Of a stretch of DNA of 41,066 nt, positions 32,410-41,066 are shown in pieces. The stretch spans positions 1 through 41,066 of the forward strand of contig JAGCRH010000054.1 of assembly GCA_017964785.1 (NCBI GenBank), read 5' to 3'. Within the stretch, counting starts at the first letter, position 1; each line of letters begins with the position of its first letter. The stretch comes from Prevotella sp. (GTDB lineage: Bacteria > Bacteroidota > Bacteroidia > Bacteroidales > Bacteroidaceae). Below the pieces are notes generated by a model. The model was not told where the DNA came from, searched no databases, and saw nothing but the letters and a program-made list of their open reading frames with translations. Both the position numbers and the translations under genes were made by a program.

Positions 32410-33653
32410 TAGTTCGGGGCTTGTCGATAACAGAAATAAGCAATAACAAAGAACAGGAGGTTGGGAATCCATACGGCCAGCATCGGCGGTGCGTCGGCCT
32501 GCGTAGCAAACGTGGCACTGACCGTCTGAAGCAGGATATACGTGAAGGAGAGGGCCAGTCCGATACCGAGATAGAGTCCCATACCGCCTTTGCGCTTCCG
32601 ACTGGAGAGTGACACGCCGATAATAGTGAGGATGAAGGAAGCGAAGGAGGTGGCGATACGCTTGTAGTATTCCACTTCGTACTGGACTACGTTGCCGGAG
32701 CCTCTTTCAATCTGTTTACTGATATAGGCACGGAGTTCGGGAGAGGTGAGTGTCTCCTGCTGGCCTCTTGAAAAGACCAGATCCATCGGTTCCATCAGGA
32801 TAGTGGTATCGAGTTGGGCACCCGACTTGATCTCTTCCCGAAGGCCTTTTAGCGTACGGATCTTATAGTTCATGGCCTTCCAGTGGTTACGCGACTCACT
32901 GATGGAGTCGTAGCGGATAGAGGAGGCCGTCATGTGGCTGATGAGTTTCTTGTTCTCAAACTTGTCGAGCGAGAAGCCGTAGCCAGTCTTCGTGCGGTCG
33001 TCATACTGCTGCATATAAGCAATGACACCCGGGCCTACCATCAACTGGACATTGGCGGCGGAGAGGGTCTTCTTGTTGTTCTTGTATTTCGATTCAAAGT
33101 CAAGTTTCACGATGGTGCCTTTGGGAATGACATAGGCACTCAGGCCGTAGTTGACGACGGCAATCAAGGCCGCAGAGATAAGGTAGGGGCGCAGCAGGCG
33201 CTTGAAACTGACACCGGCAGCCAGCATGGCGATGATTTCGCTGTTGCCAGCCAACTTCGAGGTGAAGAAGATCACGGCGATGAAAACGAACAGCGGTGAG
33301 AACAGACAGGAGAAATATGGCACGAAGTTGGCGTAGTAATCGAAGATGATGGCCTTGACCGGCGCATGGTATGTGGCGAACTTCGAGAGGTTCTCATTGA
33401 CATCGAAGACGATGGAGATGGAGATGATCAGGATGATGGAATAGATATAGGTGCCGATGAATTTGGCGATAATATATCTGTCAAGTCGTTTCAGGTAAAG
33501 GAAGGGATTAAGATAGCGCAGGTAGCGGAGCCAGCCCAGCCATTTCTGGATGAAACGGGAGAAAACCGCCCATTTACGACTGATGGCACGTTGACGGCGA
33601 TAACGCTTGTAATGATCGCGCAGTCTGCTGAAGTCCTTCTCTCGGTGAATCAT
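32409..33653 (-). CDS. lptG: LptF/LptG (YjgP/YjgQ) family LPS export permease
   Basis: A 414-residue inner-membrane protein with three membrane segments at the start of the conserved domain (about 60-190), a periplasmic beta-jellyroll (about 190-310) and three at the end (about 325-410). This is the LptF/LptG layout; with LptB it extracts LPS and passes it to LptC/A. It carries a basic, Trp/Tyr-rich cytoplasmic N-terminal extension of about 55 residues (RLRDHYKRYRRQRAISRKWA). Whether it acts as F or G cannot be told. The ATG at 33651-33653 overlaps the tgt TGA as ATGA. An upstream start inside tgt is less likely. Confidence 0.9.
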   Translation of the reverse strand: MIHREKDFSRLRDHYKRYRRQRAISRKWAVFSRFIQKWLGWLRYLRYLNPFLYLKRLDRYIIAKFIGTYIYSIILIISISIVFDVNENLSKFATYHAPVKAIIFDYYANFVPYFSCLFSPLFVFIAVIFFTSKLAGNSEIIAMLAAGVSFKRLLRPYLISAALIAVVNYGLSAYVIPKGTIVKLDFESKYKNNKKTLSAANVQLMVGPGVIAYMQQYDDRTKTGYGFSLDKFENKKLISHMTASSIRYDSISESRNHWKAMNYKIRTLKGLREEIKSGAQLDTTILMEPMDLVFSRGQQETLTSPELRAYISKQIERGSGNVVQYEVEYYKRIATSFASFILTIIGVSLSSRKRKGGMGLYLGIGLALSFTYILLQTVSATFATQADAPPMLAVWIPNLLFFVIAYFCYRQAPN

Positions 33654-34792
33654 ACTCTTTGTCCCAATTGTTCTATCACACTGCGTTTCCACGGCACAAA
33701 ATCGCCCTGGCAGATATGTTGACGGGCATCCGTGACCAGACGGAGATAGAAGGCCAAGTTATGGATACTGGCAATCTGCATAGCCAACAGTTCCTGTGCC
33801 TTGAAAAGATGATGCAGATAGGCCTTGGAGTGGATACGGTCGATCTCACAACCGTCAGGATCGATCGGAGAGAAATCGTCCTCCCATTTCTTGTTCCGCA
33901 TGTTCATCGTTCCCTGATAGGTGAAGAGCATGGCATTGCGCCCGTTACGGGTAGGCATCACACAGTCGAACATATCGACGCCGCGCTCGATGGATTCGAG
34001 GATATTCTGCGGCGTTCCGACACCCATCAGGTAACGGGGACGGTCTTTGGGCAGGATTTCATTGACGACCTCTATCATCTCGTACATCACCTCGGTGGGT
34101 TCGCCGACGGCCAGACCGCCAATGGAGGCCCCACCGCCATCATTGAGTTTTCCAAGGGTGTCAACCACATGCTTGGCAGCCTCCTGACGGAGGTCCTTAT
34201 AGGTGCATCCCTGTACGATGGGGAAAAGGGTCTGATGGTAGCCATAGAGGGGTTCGGTCTCGTTGAAACGCTTGACGCATCGGTCGAGCCAGTGCTGTGT
34301 AAGTTTCAGACTCTTAGAAGCATACTGGTAGTCACTTTGTCCGGGAGGGCACTCGTCGAAGGCCATCATGATATCGGCGCCGATCACACGCTGCGTATCC
34401 ATCACATTCTCGGGTGTGAAGAAATGCTTTGAGCCGTCGATATGACTCCGGAACTCACAACCTTCTTCACTGAGTTTGCGGATGCCTGTCAATGAAAAGA
34501 CCTGAAAACCCCCAGAGTCAGTCAATATCGGCCTTTCCCACCCATTAAACCCATGCAACCCACCTGCTTTCCTTAGAATATCAAGCCCAGGGCGCAGATA
34601 GAGATGATAGGTGTTACCCAAAATAATCTGGGCTTTCACCTGTTCTCTCAGTTCGGAGAAATGCACCGCCTTGACACTCCCCACCGTACCCACCGGCATG
34701 AAAATGGGCGTCTGGATCGGACCGTGGTCGGTCATCATCAGTCCGGCACGGGCATTACTGGCAGGGTCTGTATGCTGTACTTCGAATGTCAT
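33650..34792 (-). CDS. tgt: Queuine tRNA-ribosyltransferase
   Basis: Tgt swaps G34 for the queuine precursor preQ1 in tRNAs with GUN anticodons. The 380-residue TIM-barrel protein has D92 in LTDSGGFQVFS, the IVQG/GGLAVGE substrate loop and the FDCVMPTRNGRNA segment with the nucleophilic Asp near 276. The usual CxCxxC...H zinc site near the C-terminus is not intact: at about 311-328 only one Cys (C315 in DPDGCEIDRIHSKAYLHHL) remains. Related Bacteroidetes enzymes may share this loss. The ATG overlaps the lon TGA as ATGA, and the stop overlaps the permease start the same way. Confidence 0.96.
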   Translation of the reverse strand: MTFEVQHTDPASNARAGLMMTDHGPIQTPIFMPVGTVGSVKAVHFSELREQVKAQIILGNTYHLYLRPGLDILRKAGGLHGFNGWERPILTDSGGFQVFSLTGIRKLSEEGCEFRSHIDGSKHFFTPENVMDTQRVIGADIMMAFDECPPGQSDYQYASKSLKLTQHWLDRCVKRFNETEPLYGYHQTLFPIVQGCTYKDLRQEAAKHVVDTLGKLNDGGGASIGGLAVGEPTEVMYEMIEVVNEILPKDRPRYLMGVGTPQNILESIERGVDMFDCVMPTRNGRNAMLFTYQGTMNMRNKKWEDDFSPIDPDGCEIDRIHSKAYLHHLFKAQELLAMQIASIHNLAFYLRLVTDARQHICQGDFVPWKRSVIEQLGQRV

Positions 34793-37251
34793 TTCTTCTC
34801 TTTCTCGGCTTCCTCAGGAATTTCCAATGTGAGTGGATTCTTGACAATTTCATCGGTCAGTGCAAAGGCCCAGACATCCTGAACGTTCTCCACATAGTGG
34901 AACGTCACGCCTTTCAGATAGACCTCGGGTATCTCATTGATATCCTTTTCGTTTTCGCGACACATCACAATATCCGTGATACCCGCACGCTTGGCAGCCA
35001 GGATCTTCTCCTTGATGCCGCCCACAGGCAGAACCTTACCACGCAGGGTGATCTCGCCCGTCATGGCAACGTTCTTACGCACCTTACGCTGGGTGAGGGC
35101 AGAGGCGATACTGGTGGCGATGGTGATACCTGCCGATGGGCCGTCCTTGGGGGTGGCTCCCTCCGGCACATGGATATGGATGTTCCAGTAATCAAAGATC
35201 CGGTAGTCGATGTTCAGCGTCTCGGCATGAGCCTTCACATATTCGAGGGCCAGGATGGCCGACTCTTTCATCACGTCGCCCAGATTACCTGTCAGTGTGA
35301 GTTTTGAACCCTTACCCTTAGAGAGAGACGTCTCGATAAAGAGTATTTCTCCGCCTACGCTGGTCCACGCCAGTCCGGTAACCACACCGGCATAGTCGTT
35401 GCCCTGGTAGATATCGCGATAGAATGGTGGTTTTCCCAAAAGATCCTCCAACTCCTGAGGCGTGATTTTCTTCTTGGTATCGTCGCCGTCGAGTTGCATG
35501 TTGTAGGCGATCTTACGAAGGGCTTTGTTGATCTGCTTCTCCAATTGACGGACACCACTCTCGCGGGTGTACTGTTCGATGATCTTCTCAATAGAGGCCT
35601 TGTTGAATGTGGGTTTTAAGGCAGGGTGATCCAAACCCGTATTTTTCAGTTCACGAGGTATCAAGTGACGCTTTGCGATTTCTATCTTTTCCTCTGTGAT
35701 ATAGCCACTTACCTCGATAATTTCCATACGGTCGAGTAGGGGGCGGGGGATCGTGCTCAGGTTGTTGGCAGTGGCAATGAACAGCACCTTGGAGAGATCA
35801 TAGTCCACATCGAGGTAGTTGTCGTGGAAAGCGTTATTCTGTTCCGGATCCAGAACCTCGAGCAGTGCCGATGCCGGATCGCCATTGTGCGTGTTCTGCG
35901 TGACCTTGTCGATTTCATCGAGGATGAACACTGGGTTACTGGAACCGGCCCTCTGGATACTCTTGATCACACGACCGGGCATGGCACCGACGTAAGTGCG
36001 ACGGTGACCACGTATCTCCGCTTCGTCGTGAAGACCGCCCAACGACATACGGACATATTTGCGCTTCATGGCCTCGGCGATACTCTTGCCAAGAGAGGTC
36101 TTTCCGACACCCGGAGGACCATACAGGCAGAGGATAGGCGACTTCAGATCACCACGCAAGGAAAGGACAGCCATGTGTTCCAGAATGCGCTCCTTCACCT
36201 TTTCCATACCATAGTGGTCGTGATCGAGTATCTTCTGGGCACGTTTCAGGTCCAGATCGTCGGTCGTGTACTCGCCCCATGGCAGGTTCACCATCGTCTG
36301 GAGATAGTTCAACTGGACGTTGAAATCGGGACTTTGGGGGTTGAGGTTGTCAAGTTTGTCACATTCCTTACGGAAGATTTTGGCAATCTCCTCCGACCAT
36401 TTCTTATCTTTTGCCTTCTGCAACAGTTCTTGTTTCTCTGGCGACCCCTCGCCATTACCGATCTCGGCCTGCAGGTTCTTGATCTGCTGCTGGAGGAAGT
36501 AGTTACGCTGCTGCTCATCAATATCCTCACGGGTCTTGTTGCGGATATCGGCCTTCAGATGCTGGAGGTTGATCTCACGGTTGAAGATCTTCATCACCTT
36601 GAAGAGACGCTCCTTGATGGTCTCTGTCTCCAAGAGCATCATTTTCTCCTTGACATTGAAAGGCATATTCGAGCAGATGAAGTTCAGGGCCATCACGGCG
36701 TTACTGATGTTCTTCACTGCAAAGGAGGCTTCGTCGGGAACATCGTCGCTGATATTGATATAGTCTTCAACCAAAACACGGAGGTCATCCATCGCCGTCC
36801 TGAACTCCCGGTCACGCTTCTCGGGCTCTATCTCCGGCACGGGTTCTACAAGACCTTCGAGATAGGGAGAGGACGTCACAATGTCTTTCAGACGCATACG
36901 TCCCATTGCCTGCACAATGGCCGTCACATTGCCATTGGGAAGGGTCAGCAGTTTCATGACCTTGGCATAGACGCCATAGTCATAGAGATCCTCTTTCATG
37001 GGGATTTCCGTCTCCGGGTCCAACTGAGTGACCACACCGATGACAAGTCCTTTCTTCTCTGCCTTCTGAACAAGATTCTTGCTGGAATCACGTCCGATAA
37101 GGATAGGGGAGAGGACACCCGGGAAGAGTACAAGGTTGCGTACTGCTAATATAGGGACTGTGGGGGGCGTTTCTACGTTGATTAAATCCTGAAATTCTCC
37201 GCTAATGTCTGCGATCATCTGAAATGCTGAGTTTTTATTTTGATTACTCAT
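34789..37251 (-). CDS. lon: ATP-dependent protease Lon
   Basis: Lon (820 residues) degrades misfolded and regulatory proteins in the cytoplasm. It has the N-terminal LON substrate domain (about 30-235, [20 protein letters not shown]), a coiled-coil linker, the AAA+ domain with GPPGVGKT (378-385) and the protease domain with the Ser-Lys pair S706 (KDGPSAG) and K749 (GGIKEKI). I use the ATG at 37249-37251 ([10 protein letters not shown]); a start 38 codons upstream would lie across the promoter. It leads the lon-tgt-lptG-helicase operon and has its own TACCTTTG promoter box. Confidence 0.97.
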   Translation of the reverse strand: MSNQNKNSAFQMIADISGEFQDLINVETPPTVPILAVRNLVLFPGVLSPILIGRDSSKNLVQKAEKKGLVIGVVTQLDPETEIPMKEDLYDYGVYAKVMKLLTLPNGNVTAIVQAMGRMRLKDIVTSSPYLEGLVEPVPEIEPEKRDREFRTAMDDLRVLVEDYINISDDVPDEASFAVKNISNAVMALNFICSNMPFNVKEKMMLLETETIKERLFKVMKIFNREINLQHLKADIRNKTREDIDEQQRNYFLQQQIKNLQAEIGNGEGSPEKQELLQKAKDKKWSEEIAKIFRKECDKLDNLNPQSPDFNVQLNYLQTMVNLPWGEYTTDDLDLKRAQKILDHDHYGMEKVKERILEHMAVLSLRGDLKSPILCLYGPPGVGKTSLGKSIAEAMKRKYVRMSLGGLHDEAEIRGHRRTYVGAMPGRVIKSIQRAGSSNPVFILDEIDKVTQNTHNGDPASALLEVLDPEQNNAFHDNYLDVDYDLSKVLFIATANNLSTIPRPLLDRMEIIEVSGYITEEKIEIAKRHLIPRELKNTGLDHPALKPTFNKASIEKIIEQYTRESGVRQLEKQINKALRKIAYNMQLDGDDTKKKITPQELEDLLGKPPFYRDIYQGNDYAGVVTGLAWTSVGGEILFIETSLSKGKGSKLTLTGNLGDVMKESAILALEYVKAHAETLNIDYRIFDYWNIHIHVPEGATPKDGPSAGITIATSIASALTQRKVRKNVAMTGEITLRGKVLPVGGIKEKILAAKRAGITDIVMCRENEKDINEIPEVYLKGVTFHYVENVQDVWAFALTDEIVKNPLTLEIPEEAEKEKK

Positions 37252-37301
37252 TTTCGTTATTATTCTTCTTTCTTCGTTGTTCTTATTATCAAATTCGGCT
37301 G

Positions 37302-37309
37302 CAAAGGTA
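37302..37309 (-). promoter_or_regulatory. lon operon promoter, -7 box
   Basis: TACCTTTG on the minus strand, about 50 nt before the lon ATG; the -33 position holds TTCT, a partial match. It diverges from the trmN6 promoter. Confidence 0.7.
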
Positions 37310-37348
37310 CAAAATATAATTGAGAACAGAGAATTCTTTTTCTTAAAA

Positions 37349-37380
37349 TTTGGTATTTCATCCAAATTACACTACCTTTG
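37349..37380 (+). promoter_or_regulatory. Perfect promoter of the trmN6 gene
   Basis: TTTG (37349-37352), 20 nt, TACCTTTG (37373-37380). The ATG at 37390 is only 9 nt after the box, so the mRNA is leaderless or nearly so. Confidence 0.85.
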
Positions 37381-37389
37381 TCGCAGAAA

Positions 37390-38094
37390 ATGGCAAAAGG
37401 GTATTTTGAGTTCAAGCAGTTCACGATCCATCAGGAGTGCTGCGCCATGAAAGTAGGTACTGACGGGACGCTGCTCGGTGCATGGGCATCGGCGCCAACG
37501 GGCATCTGCCGAATTCTGGATATCGGCACTGGCACGGGACTGATTGCGCTGATGATGGCACAACGGTATCCCGAGGCAGAGGTTACTGGCATCGATATGG
37601 ATCGTGAAGCCGTGTCACAAGCGATGGCAAATGCGGTCGCCTCTCCATTCTCTCATCGGGTTCAAATCACCCAGGCAGACATTGCTGATTTTTCAGTTGA
37701 GCCATTTGATGCAATCGTCTGTAATCCACCATATTTCGTCGACTCTCTTGTTTGTCCAGATTCCGCTCGTACATTGGCAAGGCACACGTCTTCGCTTCCC
37801 TATAAAACACTTATGCAGTCCGTCAAAAGACTCCTGAAAGACGATGGCTTGTTTTCAGTGATCATACCTGTTGATTGTCGTTCTCAACTCTTGTCGGAAG
37901 CCGCGCTTGCTGGTCTTGTATTGTCAAAAGAATGTGCCATCAAGACCACGCCGAAGAAAACACCCAAACGGTGTCTGATGGAGTTTCGCAAACAACCTGT
38001 TGCCTTCGTAAATACCTCAACAGAGGTACTGGAGACCGACAACGGCCAGAGAAGCGTTTGGTACCATCATATCACCAAGGACTTTTACTTGTAA
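37390..38094 (+). CDS. yfiC: tRNA1(Val) (adenine37-N6)-methyltransferase, TrmN6/YfiC family
   Basis: A 234-residue SAM-dependent methyltransferase. SAM motif I is ILDIGTGTGLIALMMAQR (about 42-59) and the N6-adenine catalytic motif is NPPYF (about 113-117), preceded by FDAIVC. The N-terminus FEFKQFTIHQECCAMKVGTD is diagnostic of TrmN6 (YfiC), which modifies A37 of one tRNA-Val in E. coli. The ATG at 37390 is used; a TTG four codons upstream lies inside the promoter box. It is 12 nt upstream of the amidase gene, with which it is likely co-transcribed. Confidence 0.93.
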   Translation: MAKGYFEFKQFTIHQECCAMKVGTDGTLLGAWASAPTGICRILDIGTGTGLIALMMAQRYPEAEVTGIDMDREAVSQAMANAVASPFSHRVQITQADIADFSVEPFDAIVCNPPYFVDSLVCPDSARTLARHTSSLPYKTLMQSVKRLLKDDGLFSVIIPVDCRSQLLSEAALAGLVLSKECAIKTTPKKTPKRCLMEFRKQPVAFVNTSTEVLETDNGQRSVWYHHITKDFYL

Positions 38095-38106
38095 TAACCT
38101 TTATTT

Positions 38107-38874
38107 ATGAACGTTACAATTCTACAGACGGACATTCAATGGGGTAACCCCAAAGAGAATATCAAGCAGGCAGAGGACTTGCTTTTAGCGCATCCCGGCA
38201 GTGATCTTTATGTGCTCCCGGAAATGTGGAGTACCGGTTTTGCCACCGAGCCGCAAGGACTGGCAGAAGACGAAAGCAACAGTGTCTCATTAGCCTGGAT
38301 GAAACGAATGGCACAGCAGCAGAATTGTACCATTTGCGGCAGTCTTGCCGTGCGTACAGCGGACGGATATTATCGGAACCGTCAGTATTTTGTGAATGGG
38401 AGGAATGGGACTGTGCAATATTATGATAAACACCATTTGTTTACTTATGGTGGTGAGAACCGTTTTTATGAGGCAGGTGAGACGCATACCATCGTAGACT
38501 ATGAAGGTTTCCGTATTCTGCTTTTGACATGCTATGACCTTCGCTTTCCCGTATGGAGCCGTTATGCCGACCATCTTCAGTATGATCTGATCATCTGTGT
38601 GGCTAACTGGCCGGAATCACGCCAGAATGCCTTCCATATTCTGACACATGCCCGTGCCATCGAAAATATGGCTTATCTGGTGGCTGTCAATCGTGTCGGT
38701 GATGACGAATACTCGCATTACCGTGGTTGCAGTTGTATTCTGAGTCCCATCGGAAAAACGCTCGCACAATGCAAACCGAACGAGCCACAGACTGTTTCAT
38801 TTTCGCTGAATTTGGAAGCACTCAGACAAAAACGCGCAAAATTCAAAGTATTGGAGGATCGTGATATCTGGTAG
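38107..38874 (+). CDS. Nitrilase-family amidase (omega-amidase / YafV-like)
   Basis: A 255-residue carbon-nitrogen hydrolase. The catalytic triad is visible: E39 in VLPEMWSTGF, K108 in YYDKHHLF and C142 in LLLTCYDLRFP. The length and PEMWSTGF/CYDLRFP motifs fit omega-amidase (YafV, Nit2), which removes ammonia from 2-oxoglutaramate and 2-oxosuccinamate, a repair step after transamination of glutamine or asparagine analogues. The exact substrate is inferred. It lies 12 nt after the methyltransferase gene, ends in TAG, and converges with mtgA over a 66-bp gap without a clear terminator. Confidence 0.92.
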   Translation: MNVTILQTDIQWGNPKENIKQAEDLLLAHPGSDLYVLPEMWSTGFATEPQGLAEDESNSVSLAWMKRMAQQQNCTICGSLAVRTADGYYRNRQYFVNGRNGTVQYYDKHHLFTYGGENRFYEAGETHTIVDYEGFRILLLTCYDLRFPVWSRYADHLQYDLIICVANWPESRQNAFHILTHARAIENMAYLVAVNRVGDDEYSHYRGCSCILSPIGKTLAQCKPNEPQTVSFSLNLEALRQKRAKFKVLEDRDIW

Positions 38875-38941
38875 GAAAAACAAAATGCCGCCTTTAGCAG
38901 GAATTGCGATTATGATAAATAAAAGAAATAAGAAGAATACC

Positions 38942-39625
38942 CTATTTCGGAAAATCAGAAACAAATTTCATCTCTTTCAAAATACGCGCCTGACGTTTGA
39001 GCATATAGTCTGATGGATTTTTGCTGGAGAACTTTCGAGGGTTTGGCAGCGTCGCGGCAATAAGTGCACATTGTTCACGACTCAAACTTTTGGCATCCAA
39101 ATGAAAATGTTCTTCTGCAACGGCATCCACGCCATAGATGCCTTCGCCCATCTCAATGCTATTCAGATAGACTTCCATGATACGTTGTTTGGACCACAAC
39201 AATTCAATCAACGTTGTGAAATAAACCTCGAAACCCTTACGAACCCAGGAACGACCTGGCCATAGAAAGACATTCTTTGCCGTTTGTTGTGAAATTGTGG
39301 AGGCCCCCAGTTTTTGTTTTTCGGGATGTTCCCGATTCCGTTTGGCGGCATGCTCAATGGCTTTGTAGTCAAAGCCATGATGTTTCAGGAAATTGGCATC
39401 CTCGCTGGCAATGACCGCCACAGGCATGGAAGGACTGATATTGTTGATGGAAACCCAATGATGAGAGAGTTTCATTTCCTTGCCTTCACTCACCTGTTGT
39501 GCACAACGGATAAACATCAGTGGCGTGAACCAGACGGGTATAAAACGGTATGCCACGACTGATAGAATGGTGGATGCAAAGAAAATGGCCAAAAACCAAC
39601 GGATAATCTTTCGGAGGGTTTTCAT
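38942..39625 (-). CDS. mtgA: Monofunctional peptidoglycan glycosyltransferase
   Basis: A 227-residue GT51 enzyme that polymerises lipid II without a transpeptidase domain. One membrane anchor lies at about 8-28. The catalytic Glu is E75 in IASEDANFLKHHGFD, followed by GASTISQQTAKNVFLWPGRS (about 106-125) and a motif 3/4 segment, KQRIMEVYLNSIEMGEGIYG, with the second catalytic Glu. It matches E. coli MtgA in size. Together with PBP1A at 1276 this is the second GT51 enzyme in the window. It follows the OmpA-like lipoprotein gene, with a hairpin in the 65-nt gap. Confidence 0.95.
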   Translation of the reverse strand: MKTLRKIIRWFLAIFFASTILSVVAYRFIPVWFTPLMFIRCAQQVSEGKEMKLSHHWVSINNISPSMPVAVIASEDANFLKHHGFDYKAIEHAAKRNREHPEKQKLGASTISQQTAKNVFLWPGRSWVRKGFEVYFTTLIELLWSKQRIMEVYLNSIEMGEGIYGVDAVAEEHFHLDAKSLSREQCALIAATLPNPRKFSSKNPSDYMLKRQARILKEMKFVSDFPK

Positions 39626-39636
39626 AGTTGAAAATG

Positions 39637-39677
39637 AGTAATGGGTTATCCGCTATGATCGCGGAAAACCCATTACT
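39637..39677 (-). terminator. Long hairpin between the OmpA-like gene and mtgA
   Basis: AGTAATGGGTT (39637-39647) and AACCCATTACT (39667-39677) pair over 11 bp, with CCGC/GCGG continuing the stem inside. On the minus strand only CATTTTC follows, so termination would be partial; it may instead separate expression of the abundant lipoprotein from mtgA. Confidence 0.6.
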
Positions 39678-39690
39678 AAAAAAGGTGGTA

Positions 39691-40392
39691 TTATTGTGCT
39701 TCTTGTTCTGCGGCCTGGATCATAGCCTTGGAAGCATACATATAAATCTCCACACGACGGTTCTGGGCCTTACCAGCAGCGGTAGAGTTGTCGGCTACAG
39801 GATTAGACTCACCAAATCCTGTGGTACTGCGGATCTGTGAGGAAGGAACACCGAGTGACTGCAGATATTTCGTTACAGACTCTGCCCTCTTCTGAGAAAG
39901 GTCGAGATTCTTCTGAGCGCTCTGCTCGGCAGTAGAGTTCTTCCAACCAGCATTGTCGGTATAGCCCTGTACGGCCACATCACAGTCAGAATTGCTCTTC
40001 AACACACCGGCAAACTGAGAAAGTGAAGACTTGGCAGTAGAACTCAATGTAGAACTACCTGTGGTAAACAGAATACCAGAGTCGAAAGTCACCTTTACGG
40101 CATCCAAGCCATTGGCATCCTTGATACCCTCAACCTGGGCATTCTTCACTGCTTCGGCTTCCTTCTTGGCCTTGTCCATCTTATGACCAATGATGGCACC
40201 GGCACCAGCACCGACTGCGCCGCCAATGGCAGCACCTACAGCCGTATTACCTGCAATATGACCGATAATGGCACCTAAGGCAGCACCACCACCAGCACCA
40301 ATGGCTGTACCTTTTGCTGTGTTACTCATTGTACATCCTGCCAAAGTGATTGCTGTGCAAAGCGCGATGGCGATCGTTTTTAAACTTTTCAT
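39691..40392 (-). CDS. Glycine-zipper OmpA-family outer-membrane lipoprotein
   Basis: A 233-residue lipoprotein: signal peptide with lipobox LAGC (Cys at 20), a glycine-zipper segment (about 27-72, GTAIGAGGGAALGAIIGHIA) that could span a membrane, a charged linker, then an OmpA/MotB-like peptidoglycan-binding domain (about 95-220) with VQGYTDNAGW, LSQKRAESVTKYL and KAQNRRVEIYM. It resembles YiaD-type proteins that tie the outer membrane to the cell wall. The start at 40390-40392 is fixed by an AAGGAG Shine-Dalgarno sequence; a further upstream start is unlikely. It has its own TATCTTTG promoter box. mtgA follows. Confidence 0.92.
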   Translation of the reverse strand: MKSLKTIAIALCTAITLAGCTMSNTAKGTAIGAGGGAALGAIIGHIAGNTAVGAAIGGAVGAGAGAIIGHKMDKAKKEAEAVKNAQVEGIKDANGLDAVKVTFDSGILFTTGSSTLSSTAKSSLSQFAGVLKSNSDCDVAVQGYTDNAGWKNSTAEQSAQKNLDLSQKRAESVTKYLQSLGVPSSQIRSTTGFGESNPVADNSTAAGKAQNRRVEIYMYASKAMIQAAEQEAQ

Positions 40393-40397
40393 AATTT

Positions 40398-40403
40398 CTC
40401 CTT
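40398..40403 (-). promoter_or_regulatory. Shine-Dalgarno sequence of the OmpA-like lipoprotein
   Basis: AAGGAG on the minus strand, 5 nt before the ATG at 40392; it decides this start over the one 24 codons upstream. Confidence 0.65.
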
Positions 40404-40443
40404 TTTTAATGTTAAACACAATGAATTGAATTATATTATGGTG

Positions 40444-40451
40444 CAAAGATA
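40444..40451 (-). promoter_or_regulatory. OmpA-like lipoprotein promoter, -7 box
   Basis: TATCTTTG on the minus strand, about 52 nt before the ATG. It diverges from the proS promoter. Confidence 0.65.
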
Positions 40452-40461
40452 CGAATTTATT

Positions 40462-40486
40462 CATAATTCATAACGCATAATTCATA
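40462..40486. repeat. Two direct repeats CATAATTCATA between divergent promoters
   Basis: CATAATTCATA occurs at 40462-40472 and 40476-40486, a 14-bp period, between the -7 boxes of the OmpA-like gene and proS. The 14-bp period equals that of the repeat at 940-971, with a different sequence. Confidence 0.55.
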
Positions 40487-40495
40487 TTTTTTATG

Positions 40496-41066
<571 letters not shown>

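Noticed and set aside
34500-34570. A further copy of the CCCATTAAA repeat inside tgt
   Set aside because: The similarity follows from codons for the conserved GFNGW segment of Tgt and lies in the opposite orientation, so I do not count it as a repeat insertion.
35824-37149. A 441-codon open frame antisense to lon
   Set aside because: Antisense to an unmistakable Lon protease, rich in His/Asp as expected for a shadow frame, and without a promoter or known motif.

Overview
The window looks like ordinary chromosomal DNA from a member of Bacteroidales, most likely Prevotella-like (Prevotellaceae). The reasons are: an LpxC-FabZ fusion gene, many promoters with the Bacteroidetes -7 box TAnnTTTG (three also have TTTG exactly 20 nt upstream), few Shine-Dalgarno sequences, the rplU-rpmA-serS order, DUF5687 and DUF5715 proteins, a TonB-type outer-membrane protein, and a RHNxRxP histidine phosphatase. 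I see no insertion sequence, prophage, CRISPR array or defence island. The assignment is inferred from protein content and was not checked by a search.

Layout. 1-930 (minus): rplU, rpmA and the first codons of serS. 930-1275: no protein gene, but a promoter and terminator that frame a likely small RNA of about 90 nt. 1276-7906 (minus): an envelope operon lpxD, lpxC/fabZ, lpxA, miaA, PBP1A. 7914-15831 (minus): eight tightly packed genes, PhoH-like ATPase, purC, ubiE/menG, aroE, purM, prfA, pyrF and an HD phosphohydrolase; three successive junctions here are built from dispersed short repeats. 15875-17127: a plus-strand DUF5715 gene whose residues match an M15-type peptidase, then a minus-strand tRNA operon Lys-Lys-Thr-Gly. 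17169-21749 (minus): ftsK, lolA and a DUF5687 membrane protein. 21793-24977 (plus): a 3'-5' exonuclease, an RlmI-type rRNA methyltransferase and tilS, overlapping. 24928-27031: a secreted histidine phosphatase whose 3' end overlaps tilS, and a small, possibly decayed lipoprotein. 27158-31123: a divergent pair, a glycine-rich Spy-like periplasmic protein and an outer-membrane beta-barrel protein with glycine-rich loops and tail. 31129-37309 (minus): lon, tgt, an LptF/G-type permease and a DEAD-box helicase, coupled by 1-4 nt overlaps. 37349-38874 (plus): a TrmN6-type methyltransferase and a nitrilase-family amidase. 38942-40451 (minus): a Gly-zipper/OmpA lipoprotein and mtgA. 40496-41066 (plus): the start of proS, interrupted by an in-frame TAG.

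Most genes are housekeeping: lipid A synthesis, peptidoglycan polymerisation, LPS and lipoprotein traffic, tRNA modification, nucleotide synthesis and translation termination. The most original signals are the candidate small RNA at 1008-1136, the glycine-rich Spy/beta-barrel pair with a shared upstream motif, the M15-like signature in the DUF5715 protein, the micro-repeats at operon junctions, a frame-shifted segment in the lipoprotein at 26534, and the amber codon in proS, which is more likely an end-of-contig error than biology. I did not find a clear new multi-gene system.
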